The notes below the pieces were generated by a model. It saw nothing but the letters and a program-made list of their open reading frames with translations, did not search any database and was not told where the DNA came from. Shown here piece after piece: positions 48,566 to 59,500 of a DNA stretch of 64,000 nucleotides. Source of the stretch: Spongilla lacustris. Taxonomy: Eukaryota > Porifera > Demospongiae > Spongillida > Spongillidae. The translations under genes and the position numbers were made by a program. The first letter of the stretch is position 1. Each line of letters starts with the position of its first letter. The stretch is taken from NCBI GenBank assembly GCA_949361645.1, contig OX442423.1, forward strand, positions 124,001-188,000, written 5' to 3'.

Positions 48566-50695
48566 TATTATATCTGATGTCGTTCCTAACAACCCGTCAC
48601 CTTGCTTAGCACGTGCAATTATACTTCTAATAATACAAAACAGAATCCTTAGTACTAGGGATTGTCATAGATTGGAATCCGTCGCGTAACTGCATGCATG
48701 TTTACGTCACCATCCTTGTTGGACCTCGGTTCAAGTGAAAGAAAGGCTTTTCCCCGTAAACTTCAGGCTCTTACTTAGCATTCTAGTTAAGTTATTAAAA
48801 AAGAACTTAGTCTGAATTAGAGCGACCGGCTTGTTTTCTCTGTATATATAGTGTATTCAATTGAGTTTCGTACCGGCTTCTCAGTGTTAGACTGATCCTT
48901 GAACAAAACGATGCAGTTAAGAGAGCTTGTTTCAAAAAGTGATTAAGGTGCGCCGAAGTGGATTGCACAAAGATTTCCATAGCTGAAATGCTAACGACTG
49001 CACGTTTAGGTAGTTACGACTCAGTTATTCAAAGTGCATATCTGGTTGTTAGATGATATCATCGAAACGGTAACATTTGAAACGAAAGTAAACAGTAAAA
49101 ACTATGGTAAGATGCACCGTGCATGAGGATTTGTTATATGACGAGCATGATTATTACTTTTTAAAATAAATTTTCCGGCTTACAGACAAAGACGTCTTGT
49201 GTCGTATATGCCACGATATTAACATCAAGGGTCCCCCGCTACTTAGCTTTCTCACCGCGAAACGATTCATTAACCATTTTGCATGCTGTACGTCTCAGCA
49301 CTAGTTCAACGTAACACTGCTAACTTCTGACCAGGTGTTCATCCCTTTATTTTTAATGACCTCATGAATACTTCAGTAAATAACAATCTTTCAAATTGTT
49401 AGTGCTATAGTCTTCATGTCATACGTTCGTGCTCAACGTGCGGTGAGTACTCTAAAATCTATTTTCCCCTGCGCGCAGTTTTTTCCTAAATCGTAAGTAT
49501 ACTTTCTAAACACTTATATAGTCGATGTATATGCATTAACAACAGATGAAATTACTCAGTAATTCTTTTTTGTTCCCCCTCCCCTCTCCCTCCCTCCCCT
49601 CCCCTCCCTCTCTCCATCCCACCCTATTCTTTCACGATCACAACTCACCACAACAATGATATTTACTGTCTCGTATCCCTTTGGTGTGGTTACATTGACG
49701 CGATGCGCGCGGTTTTCACACACGAGTGCACTCGCGTGCACGTGCACGATCATGATCGGTGCATGGCGGTCAAGTATATAAATAAATAGCCTTCTATAAA
49801 TAAATTAATACTTTGTGCAACTACAGCCTGAGTTAATGCCAAGCGCCATGCAGCAGTGTGCCTGATACAAAAATGGGAGCTGATTATTTAAGTTACATTA
49901 AGTCTATAGTACATGCAAATTAGGCCCTTTTGACGCTCCCTCGGCCTTGTTTGCTTGGGCCCCTCCACTCGGTAAATACTGCATGCAGGGCCTGCATGCC
50001 TGTGCATGCAAGCGTGGTATTGCAGTGTATATAGATGCATTAATCGGGACAGCATATGTGCATACGTGCCCGCGTATATCGCTCATTATTTACGCGCGCG
50101 TGCCAATATTGGCAATAATTCGTATAGGCGAGGTACATTGATTTTGTAAGCAGAAAGGATCGGCGCGAGAAGACGAGAAGATAGCCAGCCCCCACGGCCT
50201 CCACGGCCCCCACGGCCCCACCTACATACATGTCCGGACCATGCACCTAAACGGTTAGCATGCACCCCGCCCCCCCCCCCCCCCCCCCCCCCCCCCGTCC
50301 TATACTGTACATGTATATTAAAAATACCCTAGCTCCTACTCCTCTGTCCAGAGAGCGTGCGAAAAACAAGGTTTTTGGACAAAAGAGGGGGTTGTAAACC
50401 CCAAAACCCCCTAAAACTGCGTGCAAAAAAAGGAATTTGGACAAAAGGGGGGGTTGCAACCCACAACCCCCCCCCCCCCCCCCCCCCCCTGTATCCGCCC
50501 CTGACGTTCGACCCGAAGGGACGGCTGGACCGGCTGGTCGCTAGGAATGGATGCACGTGCGTACTGTTACGTCCCCCGTATCGTGTGATTGTACTGTATA
50601 TTAGGATGAACAGTTACTGACTTATGCTTGCAAATGAACACATGCACGATACAAGCATAACCACAGCATGCGTGGGTTGGTCACATTCCTCGAGT
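48566..50695. other. Intergenic, with C-rich transposon-like sequence
   Basis: No gene is seen at 48566-50240. A pyrimidine tract lies at 49565-49625. At 50247-50510 there are two poly-C runs, a tandem duplication of a GTTTTTGGACAAAAGAGGGG-like segment, and TATCCGCCCCTG at about 50491, the same string seen near 1113 and 38598. This looks like one or more non-autonomous element ends. Confidence 0.5.
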
Positions 50696-51568
50696 TCACT
50701 CTGCATGCGTGCACGCTCCACCTAGCTGTATCTGCCGGCAGCGTAACCAAAGCTTTTCTGTTGAAGGACCTGTGAGGAATAGAACGCGACTCATGCACAC
50801 ATGCACGTATAGAAAAGCAGTAAACTTACTTTATTTTTCGCAGCAGTGGCTTTTAGCAATTACGTAAGAGCAGAACTGTCACGCAATTATTTGTTAATGA
50901 CGCGGCATGTTGTAACTCACATTTACGATTTAGAGGAACTCCAATCGGGCAAAAAGAACAGCACCCGGGGACGTCAGGTGACGTAAAGCTGCACAATGCG
51001 TCGCAGTAGCAGTTGACTGCACGTATATACGATATGACACGCTCTATGCGTATACAGTTCGGCAGGCTAGCTATAACTAACGGCTATAGCTCACCTTCAG
51101 GACAGTAGAAACAGCAAGTCTGACGCCTCGCACAATTCGTACTACATGAGCACTTAAGTGCACCTGCAGAGGAAGGCGGGGAAGCGTGCATGGAAGTAGG
51201 GGCTTCATGCAGTGGGGGGTAACGTACAGTTATTGCAACACGGCACCGCTCCAGTCGGGGTACAAGTTGTTTCGCAAGAACATCGTGCTATATATAGAGT
51301 AAAGGTGTACTTATGTAGCTACACATGCACACATGTGCGCACAGCACACACATCAGTAAACTGGTTTCCTCATCCCTCCCTCTCCCTTTTCTCAGTCTTC
51401 TCAGTTCCTCTGCTTCCCTAGCTGGATATATAGTATATACATATACCTACCTTCTTGACATCCGGAGCAGCAATCTCGGTTGAGGGAGCATATCCAGTCA
51501 CAATAACAGGATTGGCCGTTTGCAGTCGTGAAAAGAGCGAGCACAGAAATCAAAGCTGTTACGATCAT
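50696..51568 (-). CDS. Small secreted cysteine-rich protein with three half-somatomedin-B-like repeats
   Basis: Exons 5' to 3': 51568-51451, 51163-51095, 51016-50927, 50769-50696; 116 aa. A signal peptide (MIVTALISVLALFTTANG) is followed by three repeats, one per exon, all phase 1-1 at their joins: CYCDWICSLNRDCCSGC, CSCSTNCARRQTCCFYC and CYCDALCSFTSPDVPGCC. The spacing CxCxxxCx(4-8)CCxxC resembles the C-terminal half of the somatomedin-B knot. Exon 4 (RPSTEKLWLRC to CTHAE) is less certain: if the GTAAAT donor at 50926 is not used, exon 3 runs on to a stop after about 30 codons. Function is unknown; protease inhibitor, toxin-like or matrix roles are all possible. Confidence 0.6.
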
Positions 51569-53888
51569 TTTTCGTCTTAATTCCCCTCAATTCAAAACAG
51601 CCCTGAAGCCCTGAGGAAAGGATGTAACCGCAAGCATGACGCACCTGACTACAGTTATCAAATTAATGCTGCATGCGTATGCGTATGCACGTATACAATG
51701 ACGCTACTAATACAATACTGATTTTAATAACCATAATAATATTTATAATTATAATTATAATAATTATTACTATATATATACGCATGCATGGGTGACAGAA
51801 CTGATACATGGCGTACATGCATGAAGGAACCATCAGTTTTGATCATAACACCATGCAATGCAATTAACTCAGATGAACGGCGAAATATTAGCTAACCACA
51901 TGATAGTTTTGGGTGGATATGTTACATCACTGCTACGAGGTGATGTAATCCATCCGCAGCTGTGTCTGTTGAATCTGGGGCCGAGACTAATGAATGTAAC
52001 CACATGTCTCAAAGGCTCATATGCATTGAGTTTTCAACTTAGGTGTTCAACCTATAGCTAGACTGCTGAATTACTTTCAGTCGCCTATTTAATAAAATTT
52101 AATGGGAATCGAACCGAATTATTACCCTAATAATAGCTTTTAAAATTTATAATTATGGCTGTCATGGCAATTTGCATATAACAACGTCTCCCAATTGGTT
52201 GTGCCGGTTGATGACATCACCCCCATACCTACAGGTAAGTGCATGATGGTTATGTGGGTGGGTGGTATGGACAGCTGTGGTTACCTATGACAGGAATTCG
52301 AAGCCACCACTTGATGGCGGTGTGGAATTCTGATGGCTCAAGGGATAGGTTGAGTTGGTATCAGTGCCTTGCAAACACCGTCATACAGCTCGCTGAACTT
52401 ATTGCCTGATAGTGTCCTCTGAGAGCACACAGCTTTCGAAAAAAGCATCCACATAGGGAGCATCTGGTTAAAGAACAAGACTGGCTGATTGCATCTTGTA
52501 GATGTGTTGCTGACGAAAGGCATACGCCTGAGGAAATTAGTTAAGATAAATACGCAGTAGTGGAGTGTTGAGAAAGTTGACGAAGGCCCAGGCCACCTCT
52601 ACTCAGACATAGCTGTGCTAGCTGCCAGGAGGACTGGGGGGTATCAATGGCTGTGCCAGGAGGACTGGGGGGTATCAATGGCTGTGCCAGGAGGACTGGG
52701 GGGTATCAATGGCTGTGCCAGGAGGACTGGGGGGTATCAATGGCTGTACTCTCTGTAAAGCAGCGCCATACATCAGCATCAAAGACACCCAGAGCATCTG
52801 AAACCAATGATGGTTGGGGTTGATCTTGAAATGTGGACCAATTTAGCAACAATAATAATAGTGTGGTGGTGGTGTAATAGTATAAAAGAATGCACACAAG
52901 ACAACATCAAACTTTACCCCATGGCCTCACCATACCCACACACCAAAACACACTGCATACACCTTCACCCCCACCCACTGAATGCTGAAGCCTAGCACAG
53001 GATAGCAAGGCTCTGGTATTGCAGCAAACTAAGGTGAGGTTCAGCCTCTGGTAAATGCTTGCAATGGCCGTTGACTTGCTACACTGCAACTGCAAAGCCA
53101 GGCGGCAGCCATATGCATGCAGCTGAGAAATGGAACCCTGAGCTTCTACATTGCAGACCCAGCTCAACTATGTGCACTTGGGATCATTGGCATTGTGCTT
53201 GCACACTTCAGCCTTTCCAGCTGCTGACCCACTTCTGGCTCCCACTTCATTCAATGCAGTGGAGTTAAGCTGAGCCGGAGGCCACTGTTAAGTCAAAAGC
53301 AGCTCAGTGGCTTGCCAATCATCCAGTTGGGCACTAGGATGTCCGCTGTCAGCCCAGATCCATGACCCACCTACTATTATTATTATCTTAACAATGATGC
53401 ATATACAGCGATACAAGCACACATACACACCTGACCGCTTGAAAAACAAAGGAAACCTGAACGTATAAGCAAAGTTCTCAGTGGCATTTGCGTAGATTAA
53501 GACACCTTGGACTGATTTGATGCATTGCAACTGGATGGCCAGACGGGATTCTAGACGAGAGGACTGGGCTTCTGCACCCTAGCAACCGTAGGTTTCAACT
53601 GCTAATATAAAGGTATAAACCTAGCCAAGCTCTGAACACTTACGATTATTAACACCATGCTCAGTCTGCCATGCTTCCGAATTTCAGCTGAACCTTCAAG
53701 CCATGGGTTATTTTTACGAATTATCATAGTAACGAAAACTTAGCATATGATTAAATCCATAACTGATCGAACAACGAGATCTCCCAGGCGCGCCAGGCCC
53801 CAAGCTAATATCAATGCACGCTTCCTGTGTGTAGAATTTCAATAATAGCGTTGCAAATTAACCGCAAGATCGTTTCAATTGAATCGAG
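51569..53888. other. Intergenic with possible decayed minus-strand exons and a 31-bp array
   Basis: About four copies of a 31-bp unit (GCCAGGAGGACTGGGGGGTA core) lie at 52620-52745. On the minus strand, 53571-53457 is open between plausible AG and GT sites (EAQSSRLESRLAIQLQC type). A second stretch from 53145 leftward starts the same way and shares RLALQLQC and KS, suggesting duplicated exons. No complete gene can be built, and stops appear further on (52340-52560). AT-rich repeats lie near 51720-51780. Confidence 0.35.
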
Positions 53889-55862
53889 ATGCCGATTAGA
53901 AAACAAGGTTGGTTCTCTGTCCCTCTACAGCTGAGATGTTTGTGTTTGTATGCACAATTACGTGCGCCCTCGCTTCCCTTCGGTAACAGCGTATGCTGCA
54001 TGGCTCTGTCTCCTAGCTCTCCCTCCCCTCCCCCTCCCCCTCCGTCACCCCCTCCCTTATTTATCGCCCAGATGCGCTAAGAGGTCTGGAACTCCTTGAA
54101 GACAGCAGACGGAGGTCCGCGGCGATGGGCGACAAAGCACTCGCAGAAACTCTAAATAAAGCCATCGTAGCGCTGCGCTCAAAGCTATTCGTAGCACTGC
54201 TTGGTAAGAGGGTGGGATAGGTGGACTGGGACCAGCGAGGAGTCTGGACGTACATAAAATTAATGGAACTGCACAGCTGTGTGTAACGACACACTTCTCT
54301 TCTTACATCACCACTTTCTACAAACCACCTTAATTTCACTGTACCTCACTCCCTCCCTCCATCCCTCCCTCGATCTCTCCTCCATCCATCCATCCCTCCC
54401 TCCTCCCTCCCTCTCCCTCCCTTCAGACATTCATGAGTTTTATGTTAGCAGTATAGAGGCATCCACTGGACAATCAGGTCCCACACAGCACACTCCTACA
54501 CAATCCCCAACGCCAATGATGCAGGGCGCTACTACATCTGAACCTCTCCGAGAGGCCACTCCCCCTCCTCCTCAGGTGTGTTGTGAGAGGGTTGTGCCTT
54601 TGCTAGCACCAGTACCATCTAAGCTGGTGGAATTATACCAGGCTACCAGGTTACCTCTATAAGCCTGCAGGACGTGTGGTGTGGCTACATTCCATAGCAG
54701 TCCACCAATACCCCCACCATTGCTGTGGCCAGTTGACCGATCTCTATGTTTGTGTGTGTTGGGTTTGAATGGAATGCACTAACAGATAGTCTATTACATT
54801 CCAGGTACATTTAAAAATCACCCTGCACACCCTTGGTCTTGTTCTGCTTGCTTATGAAGCTCCATTGATTGGTTTTGACCAGCTGGGTGTGGTCACCTGG
54901 GCGTGGTCACCTGGGCATGGTCACCTGGGCGTGGTCACCTAATGCTCTTGAGTAGAACGGTTTTTATTTATTCCGTAAAATCAAATCTGCAGAACTGCAA
55001 GACTACTTTGGTCTATTCATGAGTATACAGGGGTAGTATAGAGGGGTATACTGAAGTGGTATACAGGGATAGTATAGATGAGTATACAGGGGTATACTGA
55101 AGTGTAAACGAGTATATATGAATGTACAGAGGTATACTGAAGTGTATATGAGTATACAGGAATACATAAAGATGCAGTACATGGCATACTTTGTTGGCTT
55201 CAACTGTCTACAGTGAGAAAACATTCAGTGTAAATTCTCCACCAGTTAGCTGTGCATTTGAGGTGGTTTCTATGTGGAAGCCAATATAAGTTACCACACC
55301 CACAACAGTGACTGCTAGACTGCTTATAGGGGTGAGGGGGCCTTCCCTCTGGGAGGGGGCCTTCCCTTTTGGAGGGGGCCTTCCCTCTTGGAGGGGGCCT
55401 TCCCTCTTGGAGGGGGCCTTCCCTTTGTCATAGACACTCCCCTTGGTATGACCATTGTGTAGATGTATCTTATGAAGAAAGAGTGAGGTTAGGGGGAAGG
55501 GTTAGGGGGAGGGTTAGGGGGAGAAAGAGGGAGGGAAGAGGGAGGCAATCTCCATAACTATGCTTATAATATGGTCAGACACCCAAAGGAGTGGAACAGT
55601 CACATGAGCAAAGTCCTGAGGCAGAGGGCTCTGTTGAGACTATCATTCTGGAGAAGGTATGTCCATTCCATCGTGTAATGCAGCCTTTATTACTGTGATG
55701 GTGATCCTGATGGTGAAGGGAAGTGGTGGTCTGGGGCTGAGCATTGCCGGGGGTGTGGACAATCCTCACATTGATGGCCATCCAGGCATCTTTGTCACCA
55801 AGATACTTCCTGAAACAGTGGCTGAACAAGATGGCCGACTAAGGTGTGTTTCATTTAGTGCT

Positions 55863-55935
<73 letters not shown>

Positions 55936-56498
55936 CATTGTGTGTGTGTGCATGTGTGTGTGTGCTTCTTCATCCAACCCATGTTCCAATTAGTGCCCGT
56001 GTTCTTGCTCCTCCAAACACTTTCACCAGACACTTGTATGTCACTTTCACAGGCTAGGGGACCAGATACTCTCAGTAAATGGTGTATCACTTGAGGCTGT
56101 CCCTCATCCCAAGGCAGTGGAGGCATTAAAACTTGCAGGACAGCGTGTTACCATGGTGAGGGGCGTGTTGCTTTGGGGAGGAGCACATCACCATGGTGAG
56201 GGGCGTGTTGCTTTGGGGAGGAGCACATCACCATGGTGAGGGGCGTGTTGCTTTGGGGAGGAGCACATCACCATGGTGAGGGGCATATAAACCATGGTGA
56301 GGAATTTTGCCATGGTAGCATGTCTATTTATGTATACTTATGTATTGGGTGGAAGTTGTGAATGTTGTGTTATTTCATAACACGTGCTTTAATGTTTCAT
56401 TGTCCTTCTGTCACCCTGTGATGATGCAGGTGATTAAACACAACGAAGGAAGGTTCTCTCCTGTTTTCACCCTTGACAGACGGACACTTCAGAAGTGA
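53889..56498 (+). CDS. Short Discs-large-like scaffold: L27 domain plus one PDZ domain, 7 exons
   Basis: Exons: 53889-53907, 54072-54203, 54427-54575, 55579-55656, 55719-55843, 56053-56155, 56430-56498; phases agree; 224 aa. It begins [17 protein letters not shown], almost the start of animal DLG1 (MPVRKQ...). The L27 domain spans about residues 7-56, ending KLFVALLDIHEFY. After a Pro/Thr linker the PDZ spans about 121-205 and carries [15 protein letters not shown] (carboxylate-binding loop GLGL), [10 protein letters not shown] and [11 protein letters not shown], matching PDZ1 of DLG. It then stops after about 20 residues, with no PDZ2, PDZ3, SH3 or GUK. The exon 5 acceptor has a weak pyrimidine tract. 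Lin-7 has the same L27-PDZ order, but the sequence is DLG-like. An AATAAA 12 bases past the stop supports a real gene end. Confidence 0.82.
54884..55425. repeat. Short arrays in intron 3 of the L27-PDZ gene
   Basis: About four to five copies of a 15-bp unit (GGGCGTGGTCACCT) lie at 54884-54945. Five copies of a 20-bp unit (GGAGGGGGCCTTCCCTCTTG) lie at 55338-55425. The stretch between carries AGTATACAGGGGTA-like repeats (55020-55160). Confidence 0.85.
55868..55931. repeat. GT microsatellite
   Basis: A (GT)n run of about 32 units begins 25 bases after the exon 5 donor of the L27-PDZ gene. Confidence 0.95.
56150..56290 (+). repeat. 40-bp array over the exon 6 donor of the L27-PDZ gene
   Basis: Just over three copies of a 40-bp unit. 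Each ends ACCATG|GTGAGGGGC, repeating the last six bases of exon 6 (ending 56155) and the donor. The unit is not divisible by three, so use of a downstream copy would shift the frame by +1 per unit. Confidence 0.88.
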
Positions 56499-56510
56499 TC
56501 AATTCAAAGC

Positions 56511-56516
56511 AATAAA
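56511..56516 (+). terminator. Polyadenylation signal of the L27-PDZ gene
   Basis: AATAAA 12 bases after the TGA at 56496-56498. Confidence 0.6.
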
Positions 56517-56936
56517 AAAAAAATTGGCTCATTTCTATGTTGTGCCACACTTCTAAGTAAAGGAAATGGCCTAAGCTGACAGTGCAATAATGTGCCACCT
56601 CCTTGTGTGACTGCTTTGTATGTCGTGTGTGTATCCTGCTCCTTAGCTTGCTCATGGTAATAGCGAAATGCTTTGAAACCCTGTAGAAGCAGGGTGTAGT
56701 CTCACAGGGAAGGACCCCAACCTTATACGTGTAAAATACCCATGCAATTTCAAGGCAGTGGTCAGGAAGGGACTTTTTGTTTGGCATATATATCTCTCAC
56801 GTGCGCTTTAGATCTTCTGTACTGTTCTGCGCTGCATTGATACGCGGCCGTGAATCTGAATAATTATATCTTATTATACAAAAGCTGCATGTAGCTACTG
56901 CCGTATTTTTAAATTACACGAATTTTTTTTTTTACA

Positions 56937-59500
56937 ATGCCTCCACAAACAGCTGTAAGTTACGAATACGTTCATACGATTCACGGCCTTACACAATGCA
57001 GCTCAAAGCGGCCACTGTGCGCGATGCGCTGATGGGGCACTACCTGGCGGGGCATAACACCCAGCTGTGCTGCTCACACTGCCGCGAAGGATTTGTAGTC
57101 ATGTGGCAGGTAGGCCTACTGCGCACTCAACTTATCACCAAAATGTTCCTGTTGTTATTTTTCAAGGGGACGAGGGCACCACGCCTCTCTCGGCGCTCCC
57201 CACGCGGCGAAGTGGAGAGGCGATGCTACTCCCAAGGGACGAGGTATTTACATCACTTGGAGCGTCACCATGGTAATGAGCCTTATTGCACGTGGCCCTG
57301 GGAGAAGGGTAACCTTCTAATTGCGGGTGGCAGGAGGGTTAATATTTGAGAGCCACCAGTTATTGGTAAATTGGCACTTAATAATCTATGTACATGTATG
57401 TATCTTCAGCAAAATCTTCTGTTGTGAAGATTCATTATGTGATTTTATGAACATTACTGAATGCTGTATTTTTCATTTGCCAAAGGTAACATAGGAATGC
57501 ACTTACTCTGTGAGCTGTCTAGAATGACTATCATATGTTATAATTTACCCCCATTGGTCCTCCCCACCTTTGGTCCCTCCCCTCCCCACCTTTGGTCCCT
57601 CCCCTCCCCACCATTGGTCCTCCCCTCCCCACCATTGGTCCTCCCCTCCCCACCATTGGTCCTCCCCTCCCCACCATTGGCCTCCCCTCCCCACCATTGG
57701 TCCTCATAAGACAGACCTGTTGAGCTCATTGGAGTGTGTTTTTTGTTTCCAGTAACCACAGTAATTAAGTCATATGCTTAGATATGGACAACAGCTGTGG
57801 CCCCATAATCACTGGCTTTGTACCCAGTGTTTGCACATTCCAAGAGCATTCCCATTTGAAATGATACAAATGGTAACTGTAGCACGGACCATTAAGCACT
57901 TTGTCCAGCACAGCTAGTTTATATCTGCAATGGTTAAGTGACCACTTTCATGGTTAAGTGACCACCTTCAGGAGCACTCTTTAATTCCCATAGTTAATAT
58001 AATTCCTTCTTCGTGATGATGGGGGCCCAATATAGGATCTTCATTGTGCCATGTTGTACCTATCATTTCATACATGACCAACTAACTCGAACTCTACAAT
58101 ACTTGTGGCCCATACTTTGAGCAGCCATAACCAGTGAGAAGGAAGTGGCAGAGATAAACATATTCATGATGTTAATGGCTAATACAGTTATGGTTGAAGC
58201 CAATGTGGAAACTTCAGTTAGTTTAATATTCCTAAGAGGGCATTTATAGGGGGGGGGGGGGGGGAGAGATAATTCAACTAAAGCGTGATGAAGGCATATG
58301 TGTGTCCCAGTAATGGTTCTAATTAGCACATGGCATAATTTAAGACTGGCAGATCATTGTTAGTACAACCTAACTGTGGATCCTCCCTTGTGTGTTCAAT
58401 CGATATACCCTTGTATATGCTTCCAGTACACACATACACCCTGTACGTGTCTACACACATACACCCTGTTCGTGTCTACACACACATACATGCTTCCCCC
58501 AGTATATGCATACTGGATAACAATAGTGCCTTCTTACTGTGTAGGGATAACTTGTCCCACTGTGGAGCATGCTCCTGTGGCTCTGGATGGTGAGATGTGT
58601 GTGTTGTGTGTACTGGTGAGATGTGTGTGTTGTGTGTACTGGTGAGATGTGTGTGTTGTGTGTACTGGTGAGATGTGTGTGTTGTGTGTACTGGTGAGAT
58701 GTGTGTGTGTTGTGTGAACTGGTGAGATGTGTGTGATGTGTGTACTGGTGAGATGTGTGTGTTGTGTGTACTGGTGAGATGTGTGTGTTGTGTGTACTGG
58801 TGAGATGTGTGTGTGTTGTGTGAACTGGTAAGATGTGTGTGATGTGTGTACTGGTGAGATGTGTGTGTTGTGTGTACTGGTGAGATGTGTGTGTTGTGTG
58901 TACTGGTGAGATGTGTGTGTTGTGTGCACTGATGAGATGTGTGTGTTGTGTGTACTGGTGAGATGTGTGTGTTGTGTGAACTGGTGAGATGTGTGTGTTG
59001 TGTGTACTGGTGAGATGTGTGTGTTGTGTGTACTGGTGAGATGTGTGTGTTGTGTGTACTGGTGAGATGTGTGTGTTGTGTGTACTGGTGAGATGTGTGT
59101 GTTGTGTGAACTGGTGAGATGTGTGTGATGTGTGTACTGGTGAGATGTGTGTGTTGTGTGTACTGGTGAGATGTGGTTACAGCATCACTGAATCAAGGTA
59201 ATTGTTAAATGTACAGATCTTCATCGGACTCGGCGACGATCCAGGACTAACGCTAGACTTAGTGCAAGGATTGCAGCTCGTAAAGAGGCTGTGGTTGCCG
59301 AGGAGATGGAGCTTGATGACTGTCCACCAGCCCTTGCTCCTTCCACTGCCCCACAGGTCCAGTATGCCACCAGGGAGGATATGGAGGAGCTGCTAGGGTA
59401 CGTAAGGGAACTGGAGGAACGAATCCTCAACCTGGAGGTCCTGGTCCATGCAGCCATCCAGGGGGCTCCCCCTAGACCTTCTGCGTTCATAGGTGCTTGA
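56937..59500 (+). CDS. Unrecognised 186-aa protein, 5 exons
   Basis: Exons: 56937-56954, 57002-57109, 57167-57272, 58545-58589, 59217-59500; phases 0, 0, 1, 1 agree and the frame stays open throughout. No family is recognised. Visible features: a Cys/His cluster QLCCSHCREGF in exon 2, an Arg-rich middle (RLSRRSPRGEVERR and HRTRRRSRTNARLSARIAAR) that could be a nuclear or nucleic-acid-binding segment, then an acidic helix-forming region (REDMEELLGYVRELEERI) likely to be a coiled coil. The exon 3 donor (CATG|GTAATG) is weak; an alternative, GAG|GTATTT, leads to an immediate stop at the exon 4-5 join. Exon 4 is only 45 bp and its donor is copied about 23 times in the 26-bp array that follows. 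Confidence 0.6.
57545..57705. repeat. 20-bp array in intron 3 of the unknown gene
   Basis: About eight copies of CCCTCCCCACCATTGGTCCT and close variants. Confidence 0.9.
58580..59172 (+). repeat. 26-bp minisatellite starting at the exon 4 donor of the unknown gene
   Basis: About 23 copies of a 26-bp unit made of GGTGAGATGTGTGTGTTGTG plus TGTACT. The first copy is the real donor of exon 4 (exon end 58589, GGATG|GTGAGATG) and the later ones read CTG|GTGAGATG, so about 22 decoy donors follow. Some units are 28 bp (extra GT) or carry GATGTG for GTTGTG. Confidence 0.9.

Noticed and set aside
53889..56498. Call as Lin-7 because of the L27-PDZ order
   Set aside because: The start MPIRKQ and the PDZ text match DLG1 PDZ1 rather than Lin-7.
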